The notes under the pieces are model-generated. The model was not told the DNA's origin, ran no database searches, and saw nothing but the letters and a program-made list of their open reading frames with translations. From Thalassotalea atypica (lineage in GTDB: Bacteria; Pseudomonadota; Gammaproteobacteria; Enterobacterales; Alteromonadaceae), in the NCBI RefSeq assembly GCF_030295975.1, contig NZ_AP027364.1, forward strand, positions 1,674,001-1,738,000: DNA of 64,000 nucleotides, read 5' to 3'. The position numbers were made by a program, and so were the translations under genes. Shown piece after piece: positions 56,704 to 64,000 of the stretch. Every line of letters begins with the position of its first letter. The first letter of the stretch is position 1.

Positions 56704-57648
56704 ATGCGCTCAGTATTCTTCTTTTTGTTTATTACTTTTTCCTTCAATGCTTATAGTCACCAAGATCCTGAACTCTCGGGTTACGTAGCAGTTAAGGGGG
56801 GCAATATTTGGTATCGCCTAAATGGTCGGGGATTTTTAGGCAATAAGCCCGCACTTATTGTGCTACATGGTGGACCGGGCGGTACTCATCGCGGAAACAT
56901 GCCCTATGTACAACTTGCTGATGCATTTCCTGTCATTCTTTATGATCAATTAGGCTCTGGTAATTCAGATAGGCCTACATCAACATCCAACTGGACAGTT
57001 GAGCGTTTTGTTAGTGAAATTTCAGCTATTAAAGCCCACCTAAAGTTGGATCAAATTATTGTTGCAGGCCACAGTTGGGGCGGCACACTTGCCGCAGAAT
57101 ACGCACTACGACAAGTTGAAGGGTTGCAAGGCATTATTTTATCTAGTCCACTCATTAGCACGGCCCAATGGGTTGAAGATAATAACGAATGGCGCAAGCA
57201 GCTCCCACAAAAAGTCGAAGCCACTCTACTCAAACATGAAGAGAATGAAACAACGGATCACCCTGAATATCTCGCGGCGTCTGAAGTGTTTTATGACAGC
57301 CATATGTGCCGAAAGAAACCATGTCCTCACGGAAATTATCGAATTGGTGATAAAGGCTGGAACCCTGAGCTGTATAAATACATGTGGGGTACAAGTGACT
57401 TCTTTGCTTCGGGGACACTTAAGAGCTACAGCATTGAAAGTGAACTCGCAAAAATAAAGACTCCTACCTTGATGATTTGTGGAGAGTTTGATGAGGCAGC
57501 ACCGCAAAGTTGTCGTAAGTATGCTAACGCGATGCAAACAGCTAAAGTTGTCATTATTCCTGATGCAGGGCATTCAACCATGCGGGAAAATGAAACAATG
57601 TACGTTGAAGAAGTGCGTAAGTTCTTGAATACCTTAGTTGTAAACTAA
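56704..57648 (+). CDS. Secreted alpha/beta hydrolase, S33 proline-iminopeptidase-like
   Basis: 314 residues with a signal peptide (FFLFITFSFNAYSH). Oxyanion motif HGGPGGTHR, DQLGSGNSDRP, nucleophile elbow GHSWGG, catalytic His in DAGHST. These are marks of the proline iminopeptidase family. The signal peptide points to a periplasmic peptidase. No partner genes. Confidence 0.87.
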   Translation: MRSVFFFLFITFSFNAYSHQDPELSGYVAVKGGNIWYRLNGRGFLGNKPALIVLHGGPGGTHRGNMPYVQLADAFPVILYDQLGSGNSDRPTSTSNWTVERFVSEISAIKAHLKLDQIIVAGHSWGGTLAAEYALRQVEGLQGIILSSPLISTAQWVEDNNEWRKQLPQKVEATLLKHEENETTDHPEYLAASEVFYDSHMCRKKPCPHGNYRIGDKGWNPELYKYMWGTSDFFASGTLKSYSIESELAKIKTPTLMICGEFDEAAPQSCRKYANAMQTAKVVIIPDAGHSTMRENETMYVEEVRKFLNTLVVN

Positions 57649-57780
57649 TTACTTCGTCATCTCTGGCATTTGGTTATCAATAAAGTTTGCCGAGCCAAGC
57701 ATGAAGTACTTCTTGCAACAAACCGCTCGGTTGGTTACTATTTTTACGTATTATAAAATATAGCAGTAAGACAGATAATC

Positions 57781-58365
57781 ATGGGCGATGCCGAGAATAC
57801 TAGACAAAATATATTAGAGATCAGTGCCGATGAAATTCATAAGCATGGTTTTACTGCGACAAGTCTGTCAGTTATTCTGAATCGTTGCTGCATATCTAAA
57901 GGTGCGCTATATCATCACTTTAGTAGTAAGCTAGAATTAGGCTATGCCGTTTTTGAAGAAATATTTGCTCCCATGATTCTAGAGTCATGGGAGCCAGCTG
58001 TGAGCACTGAAGATCCCATTGAAGGCCTTTGCCAACATTTTATCGATATTTGCAATGAGATGGAGTGTGATGAAATGGTATGTGGCTGTCCATTGAACAA
58101 TTTGTGTGAAGAAATGGCTAATGTTGATGAAGGCTTTCGTCTGCGAATTTTATCGATGCAAACAAAATTGAATAGTTTGATTGCTTCCGCACTGGAAGAT
58201 TATCAAGCACATTTACAATCAGGTATCAGTTACAAACAAGTAGCATACTTTATCGTAGCGACATTTCACGGTGCGACCAGTTTAAGTAAGAGCTCAAGAA
58301 ATAAAGAGCTATTTGAGCAAGTCGTCAATCAGCTTTGTATTTATTTGCGCAGCCTGAAAGCATAA
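57781..58365 (+). CDS. TetR-family transcriptional regulator
   Basis: 194 residues: N-terminal TetR helix-turn-helix (ISADEIHKHGFTATSLSVIL and CISKGALYHHFSSKLELGYA). The ligand domain has several Cys (ICNEMECDEMVCGCPLNNLC). Two palindromic sites typical of TetR proteins lie between it and the next gene. It probably controls the MlaC-like gene and possibly itself. Confidence 0.88.
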   Translation: MGDAENTRQNILEISADEIHKHGFTATSLSVILNRCCISKGALYHHFSSKLELGYAVFEEIFAPMILESWEPAVSTEDPIEGLCQHFIDICNEMECDEMVCGCPLNNLCEEMANVDEGFRLRILSMQTKLNSLIASALEDYQAHLQSGISYKQVAYFIVATFHGATSLSKSSRNKELFEQVVNQLCIYLRSLKA

Positions 58366-58459
58366 TGTTATGCAGGTGATACATTTTCATACATCCGTAT
58401 ACTCTTTATTACGTTTTACACTAAGTTAAAACGTTAAACTATTTCAATGTTGATTACAA

Positions 58460-58473
58460 ACCAGTCGGTCGGT
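58460..58473 (+). promoter_or_regulatory. TetR-type operator, site 1
   Basis: ACCAGTCGGTCGGT, related to the classic TetR-family site ACCGACCGGTCGGT, with the right half intact. Confidence 0.65.
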
Positions 58474-58495
58474 GTTAACATGTGTTACATGAAAT

Positions 58496-58509
58496 ACCGG
58501 CCGGTCGGT
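58496..58509 (+). promoter_or_regulatory. TetR-type operator, site 2
   Basis: ACCGGCCGGTCGGT, a near-perfect palindrome 36 bp after site 1, about 60 bp before the MlaC-like start. Confidence 0.72.
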
Positions 58510-58569
58510 TTATTGTTAATGCGACACGAATCCACATGCTAAAAACGAATACATTGAAGGAATAAACTA

Positions 58570-59181
58570 ATGCGTACAATTGTTTCCCTCGCCTCAGCAG
58601 CAATAATAGCTGTTTCACTCTTCGTGAGTTCAGTTGCTGCTGAGGAAATTTCTCCCTATAAAGTGCTAGAAACTACAGGGACTAACTTGTTTGGTCGTAT
58701 TTCTAATAGCCAAAAAGAGATAGAAAAATTTCCTGAAGTGATGCGCAATATTGTTGAAGACGAATTAATGCCGGCAATCGATTATAAATATGCGGCCTAT
58801 CGTGTTCTCGGTAAGAATTTGAAAAAGATTACCAAGGAACAACGAAAAAAATTTGTTGAATCAATGCGTTATTATTTGATTCGCACATATGCTAAAGCGT
58901 TAACACAATATAGTGATCAACAGGTTGTTTTTGAACCAGAAAAACCGACAGGAAAAAAACGTATTGTTGCGATCAGCACACAAATTATCGATTCTAGCCG
59001 ACCACCAATTGAGATGGTTTTCAAAATGCGCAAAAACAAGAAAACTCTACAATGGAAGGCGTTTGATATGGTGGTTGAGGGGATTTCACTGTTAGATGCT
59101 AAGCAAGCTGAGTTATCAAAAAGGATTGCTAAACATGGTGTGGATCAAGTTTCACTAGAGCTAGCCTCTATCGCAAAGTAA
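58570..59181 (+). CDS. MlaC/Ttg2D-like phospholipid-binding protein
   Basis: 203 residues with signal peptide (ASAAIIAVSLFVSSVAAEE). MlaC features: IVEDELMPAIDYKYAAYRVL, FVESMRYYLIRTYAKALTQY, MVFKMRKNKKTLQWKAFDMV and VEGISLLDAKQAEL. MlaC carries phospholipid between outer-membrane MlaA and the inner-membrane MlaFEDB complex. No other mla gene adjoins, so this is an orphan copy under its own TetR regulator. Confidence 0.88.
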   Translation: MRTIVSLASAAIIAVSLFVSSVAAEEISPYKVLETTGTNLFGRISNSQKEIEKFPEVMRNIVEDELMPAIDYKYAAYRVLGKNLKKITKEQRKKFVESMRYYLIRTYAKALTQYSDQQVVFEPEKPTGKKRIVAISTQIIDSSRPPIEMVFKMRKNKKTLQWKAFDMVVEGISLLDAKQAELSKRIAKHGVDQVSLELASIAK

Positions 59182-59189
59182 GATAATGG

Positions 59190-59224
59190 ACTCACTATTA
59201 TATATGGTGAGTACATAATTTTTG
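59190..59224 (+). terminator. Weak terminator after the MlaC-like gene
   Basis: ACTCAC/GTGAGT stem with an 11-base loop, then AATTTTTG some bases later. Confidence 0.4.
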
Positions 59225-59367
59225 AAACTGATAAATAGGCGAATATGCTTCTCACTCCCTTCAACCCACATCGCCTGCTCTAGCTTAATCGAGCCTTGAT
59301 ATAGGTCATGACCTGACAAGACTATCTGCAATAAAATGGTTTTCAATGCAAATAGCAAGGAAAAGTC

Positions 59368-60654
59368 ATGACGGTCAAAGTATGTCAAACAGCGTTGGAA
59401 GCTGTTTCAGCAATTGAAGACAACGAGTTTATTTGGACTCATTCGATGGCGGCAACGCCTAGGCTCTTATTTTCAGCGCTAGCTGAACATGCAAAAACTA
59501 GGCGAAATCTTACCTTATTACAATTACATACTGAACGTGGCGATGCCCTAGCTGATCCTTCGCTTAAAGGGCATTTACGCCATCGTTGTTATTTTAGTAG
59601 TGCAAGCACGCGACCACTATTAGCTAAAGGTGATGCTGATTATGTGCCGGTGTTTTTGTCTGAAGTCCCGAAAATTTTTCGTAACGGCGAGCAAGTTATC
59701 GATACTGCAATAGTTCAAGTGTCCCCTCCTGATAAACATGGCATGTGTACGATGGGAGTATCGGTGGAAGCAACTAACTCAGCTTGCCAAGTTGCAAAAA
59801 AAATTATTGCACATGTTAATCCCAAAATGCCCCGAACTCATGGTGACGCATTTATATCTTATGATAGGTTTCACAGTGTTTATTGGCAAGAAGATGAGCT
59901 ACCTAGCCACCCAATGGCAAAACAAGATGATGTGGTTAAAGCAATCGGTGAAAATGTCGCGGCATTGATTAATGATGGTGACTGTTTACAAATGGGCATT
60001 GGCGCAATACCTGATGCGGTTTTGTCATGTCTTCACGATAGAAAAGACTTAGGCATTCATACCGAGTTGTTTTCTGACGGTATATTAGATTTAGTCGAAG
60101 CGGGTGTGATCAATAACCGCTTGAAAAAAGTACACCCTGGGAAAATCGTAACAGGCTTTGCGCTAGGCACTCAAAGGCTCTACGATTTCGTCGATGATAA
60201 TCCACAGGTCGCTTTTTTGGACATAGAATACGTCAACGACACATCTATCATCAGAAGGAATGACAACGTTGCTGCCATCAATAGTGCGCTCCAAATTGAT
60301 TTGTCAGGGCAAATTTGTGCTGATTCCATTGGTACTTCAATCTATTCAGGTGTTGGTGGGCAAATGGATTTTATCCGTGGCGCAAGTTTATCTAAAGGCG
60401 GTAAAGCCGTTATTGCTTTACCGTCTACCGCGAGAAATGGTCAACTTTCGCGTATTGTCGCCACATTGGATGCCGGTGCAGGAGTGGTTACCACACGCGC
60501 ACATGCCCATTATATTGCCACGGAATTCGGCGTAGCGAATTTGCGGGGTAAAAGCCTTAAAGAGCGGGCAGAGGCGTTAATCAGCATCGCACATCCAGAC
60601 TTTAAAGAGCAATTGTGTAAGCAGTGCTATGAGATTTGGAATATAAGACTATAA
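59368..60654 (+). CDS. Acetyl-CoA hydrolase/transferase family protein
   Basis: 428 residues. N-terminal CoA-transferase half (LTLLQLHTERGDALADPSLK, VDVALVQVSPPD-like TAIVQVSPPDKHGMCTMG) and C-terminal half with the likely catalytic Glu in IHTELFSDGILDL and the glycine loop SGVGGQMDFIRGA. The family swaps CoA between acyl groups and acetate or 4-hydroxybutyrate, or hydrolyses acetyl-CoA. The exact acid is not evident. No operon partner. Confidence 0.9.
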   Translation: MTVKVCQTALEAVSAIEDNEFIWTHSMAATPRLLFSALAEHAKTRRNLTLLQLHTERGDALADPSLKGHLRHRCYFSSASTRPLLAKGDADYVPVFLSEVPKIFRNGEQVIDTAIVQVSPPDKHGMCTMGVSVEATNSACQVAKKIIAHVNPKMPRTHGDAFISYDRFHSVYWQEDELPSHPMAKQDDVVKAIGENVAALINDGDCLQMGIGAIPDAVLSCLHDRKDLGIHTELFSDGILDLVEAGVINNRLKKVHPGKIVTGFALGTQRLYDFVDDNPQVAFLDIEYVNDTSIIRRNDNVAAINSALQIDLSGQICADSIGTSIYSGVGGQMDFIRGASLSKGGKAVIALPSTARNGQLSRIVATLDAGAGVVTTRAHAHYIATEFGVANLRGKSLKERAEALISIAHPDFKEQLCKQCYEIWNIRL

Positions 60655-60975
60655 CGTAAGTATTTGATAACCAATTGTTTAAGGTTCTCAATTAATAGGT
60701 AATTTATTGAGGGGCTGGCCTTTAAATTGCTGTCCACACTAAAATAATGAAATTTATAGACTTTCACGCGTTGGTTGTGTTCATGTTAATTGTATGAATG
60801 AACTAGCCTAAAATTTTATTAGCAATAGTTGGTTAACGAATTTAGCCCTTTATATTAATCATATAGAGGGCGTTACCTTGAAAATTTGAGCTAGAATCGG
60901 TTCACACAATACTGCATTAATCATTATTCTTAATTTTTACAAAAATTTAAGTGCTATTTGTTTGTGGCAAAAATA
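60655..60975. other. Intergenic region with nothing recognisable
   Basis: About 320 AT-rich bases between convergent genes. No ORF, clear terminator or repeat was found. Confidence 0.4.
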
Positions 60976-61275
60976 CTAAAAGAGCGAATTTAACCCTTCT
61001 TTTATTCCATACCATAAGTAAGGAACACTTAAGTAAGTTAAAAAAATGGAACCTAATGCTGAAGTCCAGCTAACTACGTTTCTAAAAGAGTAACCACTCC
61101 TTATTTGATAAAGAGAAATGAAAATCAGAATACAACTAGAATAAAACTGCCAAGCAATATCGTCAGGATGAGCTAGTAAGTAGTACAACGCAAAGGCTGC
61201 TGAAATAGCTCCTCCCGCCAAGGTTACGCAAAAATTGAATTCTTCGATACGCTTTTGCCATTTTTTATTGATCAT
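60976..61275 (-). CDS. Small membrane protein, unknown function
   Basis: 99 residues with three hydrophobic segments (FNFCVTLAGGAISAAFALYY, FYSSCILIFISLYQI, SALGSIFLTYLSVPYLWYG). GGAGG ribosome site upstream of the ATG. No family recognised. Confidence 0.65.
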   Translation of the reverse strand: MINKKWQKRIEEFNFCVTLAGGAISAAFALYYLLAHPDDIAWQFYSSCILIFISLYQIRSGYSFRNVVSWTSALGSIFLTYLSVPYLWYGIKEGLNSLF

Positions 61276-61508
61276 AATACATCCTCCATTAAACTGATCG
61301 CGAAAATACTATCATGATTTGATAATGTATTTCTATCTCATTGTTATCATAGTGATTTTTTGTGTTTTTAATTTGGTTATTTGATTTTTACTTAACGTTC
61401 TCTACCGCGCGAGAAGATAAAGATAGAGCGAAAGTAACTCTGTGCTCAGTCTAATGACTTGAATAATATGATGAATAACGTTTGGAAAATTTTTCGATAT
61501 ACAAAAGC

Positions 61509-61537
61509 AAAAAAGCTGCCCTAAGGCAGCTTTTTTT
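61509..61537 (-). terminator. Terminator of the tRNA-Val gene
   Basis: GCTGCC/GGCAGC stem with loop CTAA, flanked by runs of A and T; works on either strand and lies just past the tRNA 3' end. Confidence 0.85.
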
Positions 61538-61541
61538 AATT

Positions 61542-61618
61542 TGGTACGTCCGAGTGAATTCGAATCACCGACCTCATCCATGTCAAGGATGCGCTCTAAC
61601 CAACTGAGCTACGGACGT
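61542..61618 (-). tRNA. tRNA-Val (anticodon GAC), CCA encoded
   Basis: Read on the minus strand: acceptor ACGTCCG pairs fully with CGGACGT; D arm TAGCTCAGTTGGTTAGAGC; anticodon stem CATCC/GGATG with loop TTGACAT, anticodon GAC; T loop TTCGAAT; discriminator A and encoded CCA. Length 77. A single tRNA gene. Confidence 0.96.
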
Positions 61619-61945
61619 AGAGATTTTGTAGTTTTATTTCATAAACGAAAACGGTCTGTCACCAATGTTAATACACAATGCCTTGTGGACAGGAGTGTTT
61701 AACGGAGCGCTATGTTAACGACGTCCTGAATTGGTTGCAAGTGGTTTTAAGCATTTAATATGATAATTTTGACTGATTGGTTAATTTAACATCAAAGAAA
61801 GCATTTAATTCAAGTTATTTGAAATGAACCCAATAATTTTTAACGTTTTTGTTACTTATTTAGCTAAACTATAGGTGTCAATCAATCTAACGAAGATTAG
61901 AGCGAAAGAAAGCCTAGATTTTAAAAATTGAAAAGGGATAAACAA
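61619..61945. other. Intergenic region between tRNA-Val and the ompA-type gene
   Basis: Should hold two divergent promoters. No gene or clear operator was recognised. Confidence 0.4.
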
Positions 61946-63031
61946 ATGAATAAGAAGTCATTCTTGAGCTTGTCGATGGCCTTGCTGTTTACAACGAATG
62001 CTACTGCGTTTGAGTCGGTTAATGGAAAAGCGTTAATTGGGCAAACATACGGGGGAGTACATTATAGCTATTTTTCCGTAGATGAAGATCGTTTAGCTAT
62101 CGATGGCATTGAAAACTCATATTTAAATGATGGAGACGGCCTTGGTTTAGAGTTGGGCTATCGATTGTCTGAATTTAACGAGTTAAGAATACAGTATACA
62201 GATATGTCGATAGACGCAGGGAACAGTAACTTTGGCGACAAAGATGGCTCTCTTTTTGGAATTGATGTTTTACACTTTTTACAACATCAAAATTTATATG
62301 TTCTAGGTGGATTTAAAGAAATCGATTTAGATGAAGAAGAGTTAACGATGAATATTGGTGCGGGTTTCCGCCATCATTTCAATGAGAGGTTTGCAGCCTA
62401 CGTTGAAGCTAAAGGGCATTATCAATTTGATGAAGGTGAGAGAGACTTTAGTGCATCGTTAGGCTTGATTTACTATTTTGGTACCAACAGTGCTAAGCCT
62501 GTTGCTAAAAGTGCGCCAGCAAAAGTTACGCCGGTTAAGCAGGAAGTGTCTCCAGTGGTTAAGGATTCTGATGGCGACGGTGTTATAGATAGTGAAGATC
62601 AATGCGCTCAAACACCGATGTCAGATAAGGTTGATGAAAACGGTTGTACGATGTTTACCGAAGAAACTTCAACCATGGAATTAAAGATTAATTTTGATAA
62701 CAACAAAACTGAAATCAAAACTGATTATCTTTCAGAGGTTGAACGTGCTGTAAACTTCCTTGAGACATATAAGCATGTAAACCTTACTATTGAAGGACAT
62801 ACTTCTGCTCAAGGTAATGCGAAGTACAATAAAGAACTGTCAATGAAGCGAGCAACGGCTGTGGTAGATATGCTTGTAAATCAATATGGTATTAACGCAT
62901 CAAGACTGACGGCTGTAGGCTATGGTGAAGAGCAGTTATTAAACCTTGAAAATAACGCTCAAGCCCATGCTGATAACAGAAGAATTAAAGCGAAAGTCTC
63001 TGTGGTGAATAAGGTTGCAGTGAAAAAATAG
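61946..63031 (+). CDS. OmpA-family outer-membrane protein
   Basis: 361 residues from the ATG at 61946 (AAGGGA eight bases upstream). Signal peptide to ANATAFES region, N-terminal eight-stranded barrel (about 20-185) with GVHYSYFSVDEDRLAIDG, a linker, one thrombospondin type 3 Ca-binding repeat (DSDGDGVIDSEDQCAQTP), then an OmpA C-terminal peptidoglycan-binding domain (INFDNNKTEI, LTIEGHTSAQGNAKYNKELS, LTAVGYGEEQL, NRRIKAKV). Structural link between outer membrane and peptidoglycan. Confidence 0.92.
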   Translation: MNKKSFLSLSMALLFTTNATAFESVNGKALIGQTYGGVHYSYFSVDEDRLAIDGIENSYLNDGDGLGLELGYRLSEFNELRIQYTDMSIDAGNSNFGDKDGSLFGIDVLHFLQHQNLYVLGGFKEIDLDEEELTMNIGAGFRHHFNERFAAYVEAKGHYQFDEGERDFSASLGLIYYFGTNSAKPVAKSAPAKVTPVKQEVSPVVKDSDGDGVIDSEDQCAQTPMSDKVDENGCTMFTEETSTMELKINFDNNKTEIKTDYLSEVERAVNFLETYKHVNLTIEGHTSAQGNAKYNKELSMKRATAVVDMLVNQYGINASRLTAVGYGEEQLLNLENNAQAHADNRRIKAKVSVVNKVAVKK

Positions 63032-63050
63032 CCCTCCTTATGTTCTAATT

Positions 63051-63080
63051 AAAAAAGCTGACTTCAAGTCGGCTTTTTTA
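63051..63080. terminator. Bidirectional terminator after the ompA-type gene
   Basis: AAAAAAGCTGACT pairs with AGTCGGCTTTTTT (one wobble) around a short loop. It lies between convergent genes. Confidence 0.85.
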
Positions 63081-63110
63081 ATTAATTATTCAATATCATT
63101 TGATATGACT

Positions 63111-64000
63111 TTAGTTAGCAGCCTGCAAGTCAAATCTACGTTGAACGATTTTTAAACGCCATGCTAGAAATACTGCTGCAGTAGACAAGCCAGAGATAAA
63201 TCCGATCCAAAAACCCGAAGCGCCAATTGGCTCAATTACCCAGTCAGTTATCCCTAAGACTAAGCCAATGGATAGTCCAACACCCCAATATGATACAAAA
63301 GTGATAATAAGAATCGATGTGGTGTCTTTGTAACCTCGCAAAGCTCCCGCAGATATCACTTGAATGGCATCGGAGAACTGAAATAGAGCGGCTAAAAACA
63401 TTAAGCTAGCTGCCAATTCAACAACAACAGAATCAGTGGTGTAAATGCTGGCAATCTGTGCTTTAAACGTTAAGGTTAAAGCTGCGGTAATCACGGCAAT
63501 GAGTAGCCCTAATGTAACCGAGTGCTTACATATCGCTTTGGCTTCATCGTGGTTATTTTTACCGACAGCAAAGCCGACTTTGATTGTCACTGCCATCGCT
63601 AAACTTAATGGCACCATAAACACTAAGCCTGAAAAGTTGATCGCAATTTGATGACTCGCGACAATTTCAGCTCCTAGTGGTGCTAAAATAATGGCTACGG
63701 CTGCAAATAGACTCACTTCAAATAATAAAGAAAATGCAATAGGTAGTCCCACCGTTAATATGCCCTTTATGTCTTGCCAATGCGGCCAATATATTTTTTC
63801 AAATAAGGTTGCATGTTTTAGGTGCTTTGAAAAGTAAACATAAACCAGCATGCCAATGAACATTACCCAATAAACAAGTGCGGTAGCCACCCCACAACCT
63901 GCACCGCCTAAAGCCGGCATGCCAAACTTACCGTAAATAAAAATGTAGTTTGCAGGGATATTGATCAATAGCCCAAGAATACTGATGATCATGGTAGGGC
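63111..64000 (-). CDS. MATE-family multidrug efflux transporter, NorM-like, 5' end cut by window edge
   Basis: About 296 C-terminal residues are present, and the frame is open through the window end (PTMIISILGLL), so the Met in that run is internal, not the start. NorM marks: LLINIPANYIFIYGKFGMPA, GGAGCGVATALVYW, ASHQIAINFSGLVFMVPLSL and GALRGYKDT. Na+- or H+-driven export of cationic drugs is the family role. The first six of the twelve helices lie mostly outside the window. Confidence 0.92.
   Translation of the reverse strand, partial: PTMIISILGLLINIPANYIFIYGKFGMPALGGAGCGVATALVYWVMFIGMLVYVYFSKHLKHATLFEKIYWPHWQDIKGILTVGLPIAFSLLFEVSLFAAVAIILAPLGAEIVASHQIAINFSGLVFMVPLSLAMAVTIKVGFAVGKNNHDEAKAICKHSVTLGLLIAVITAALTLTFKAQIASIYTTDSVVVELAASLMFLAALFQFSDAIQVISAGALRGYKDTTSILIITFVSYWGVGLSIGLVLGITDWVIEPIGASGFWIGFISGLSTAAVFLAWRLKIVQRRFDLQAAN

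Overview
The window reads as chromosome of a marine gammaproteobacterium of the order Alteromonadales, most likely a Colwelliaceae member (Colwellia/Thalassotalea type). This is an inference from the AT-rich coding style, the many Shewanella/Vibrio/Colwellia-like families (PsrA-NagZ pair, PhoPQ-like pair with PepSY, YggN, DUF3300, choice-of-anchor H protein, DUF3012 lipoprotein, ArsR-ArsP pair) and the gammaproteobacterial tRNA-Val(GAC). No phage, integrase, insertion sequence or CRISPR array was seen.

Layout. 1-1069: 3' truncated M2 peptidase lipoprotein (minus). 1410-2200: a 171-bp tandem array in which every unit ends in an intrinsic terminator on the minus strand. 2377-5555: PsrA-type TetR regulator, nagZ and a SLC13/DASS carrier. 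5889-8616: small membrane and secreted proteins, plus the decayed tail of a GGDEF gene. 8833-11213: PepSY protein and a PhoP/PhoQ-like two-component system. 11323-16408: RhlE-type helicase, DUF2750, DUF3300, a solute-binding protein and small genes. 16628-20947: RND efflux pair. 21068-30127: YggN, an M6 metalloprotease, an alginate-export-type porin, a DUF3012 lipoprotein and a DUF748 protein. 30174-32826: an SDR-AraC-SDR group.

32971-53387 is a denitrification island. On the minus strand lies a complete heme d1 operon nirC-F-D-L-G-H-J-E-N, in the same order as in Pseudomonas aeruginosa, ending in a terminator at 32902. Upstream of it is a membrane-anchored hemerythrin gene. On the plus strand lie nirS (cytochrome cd1 nitrite reductase), a NapC/NirT-type multiheme protein fused to a C-terminal heme-binding module, a cupredoxin, norQ, norE, norF, norC, norB, norD and a DnrP-like zinc ribbon, with several unrecognised small membrane proteins between them. 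Together these make and electronically supply NirS (nitrite to NO) and cNOR (NO to N2O). FNR/DNR-type boxes (TTGAT-N4-ATCAA or close) precede nirC, the hemerythrin gene, nirS, norQ, norC and norD. At nirS, norC and norD a -10-like hexamer is centred exactly 32 bp from the box centre. No nitrate reductase, N2O reductase, DNR/FNR or NnrS gene is in the window.

53558-64000: peroxiredoxin, ArsR-ArsP pair with its inverted operators, rsuA, an S33 hydrolase, a TetR regulator facing an orphan MlaC-like gene with two palindromic operators, an acetyl-CoA hydrolase/transferase, tRNA-Val(GAC), an OmpA-family protein and the C-terminal part of a NorM-type MATE transporter cut by the window edge. All functions are assigned by reading the protein sequence; no database search was run.
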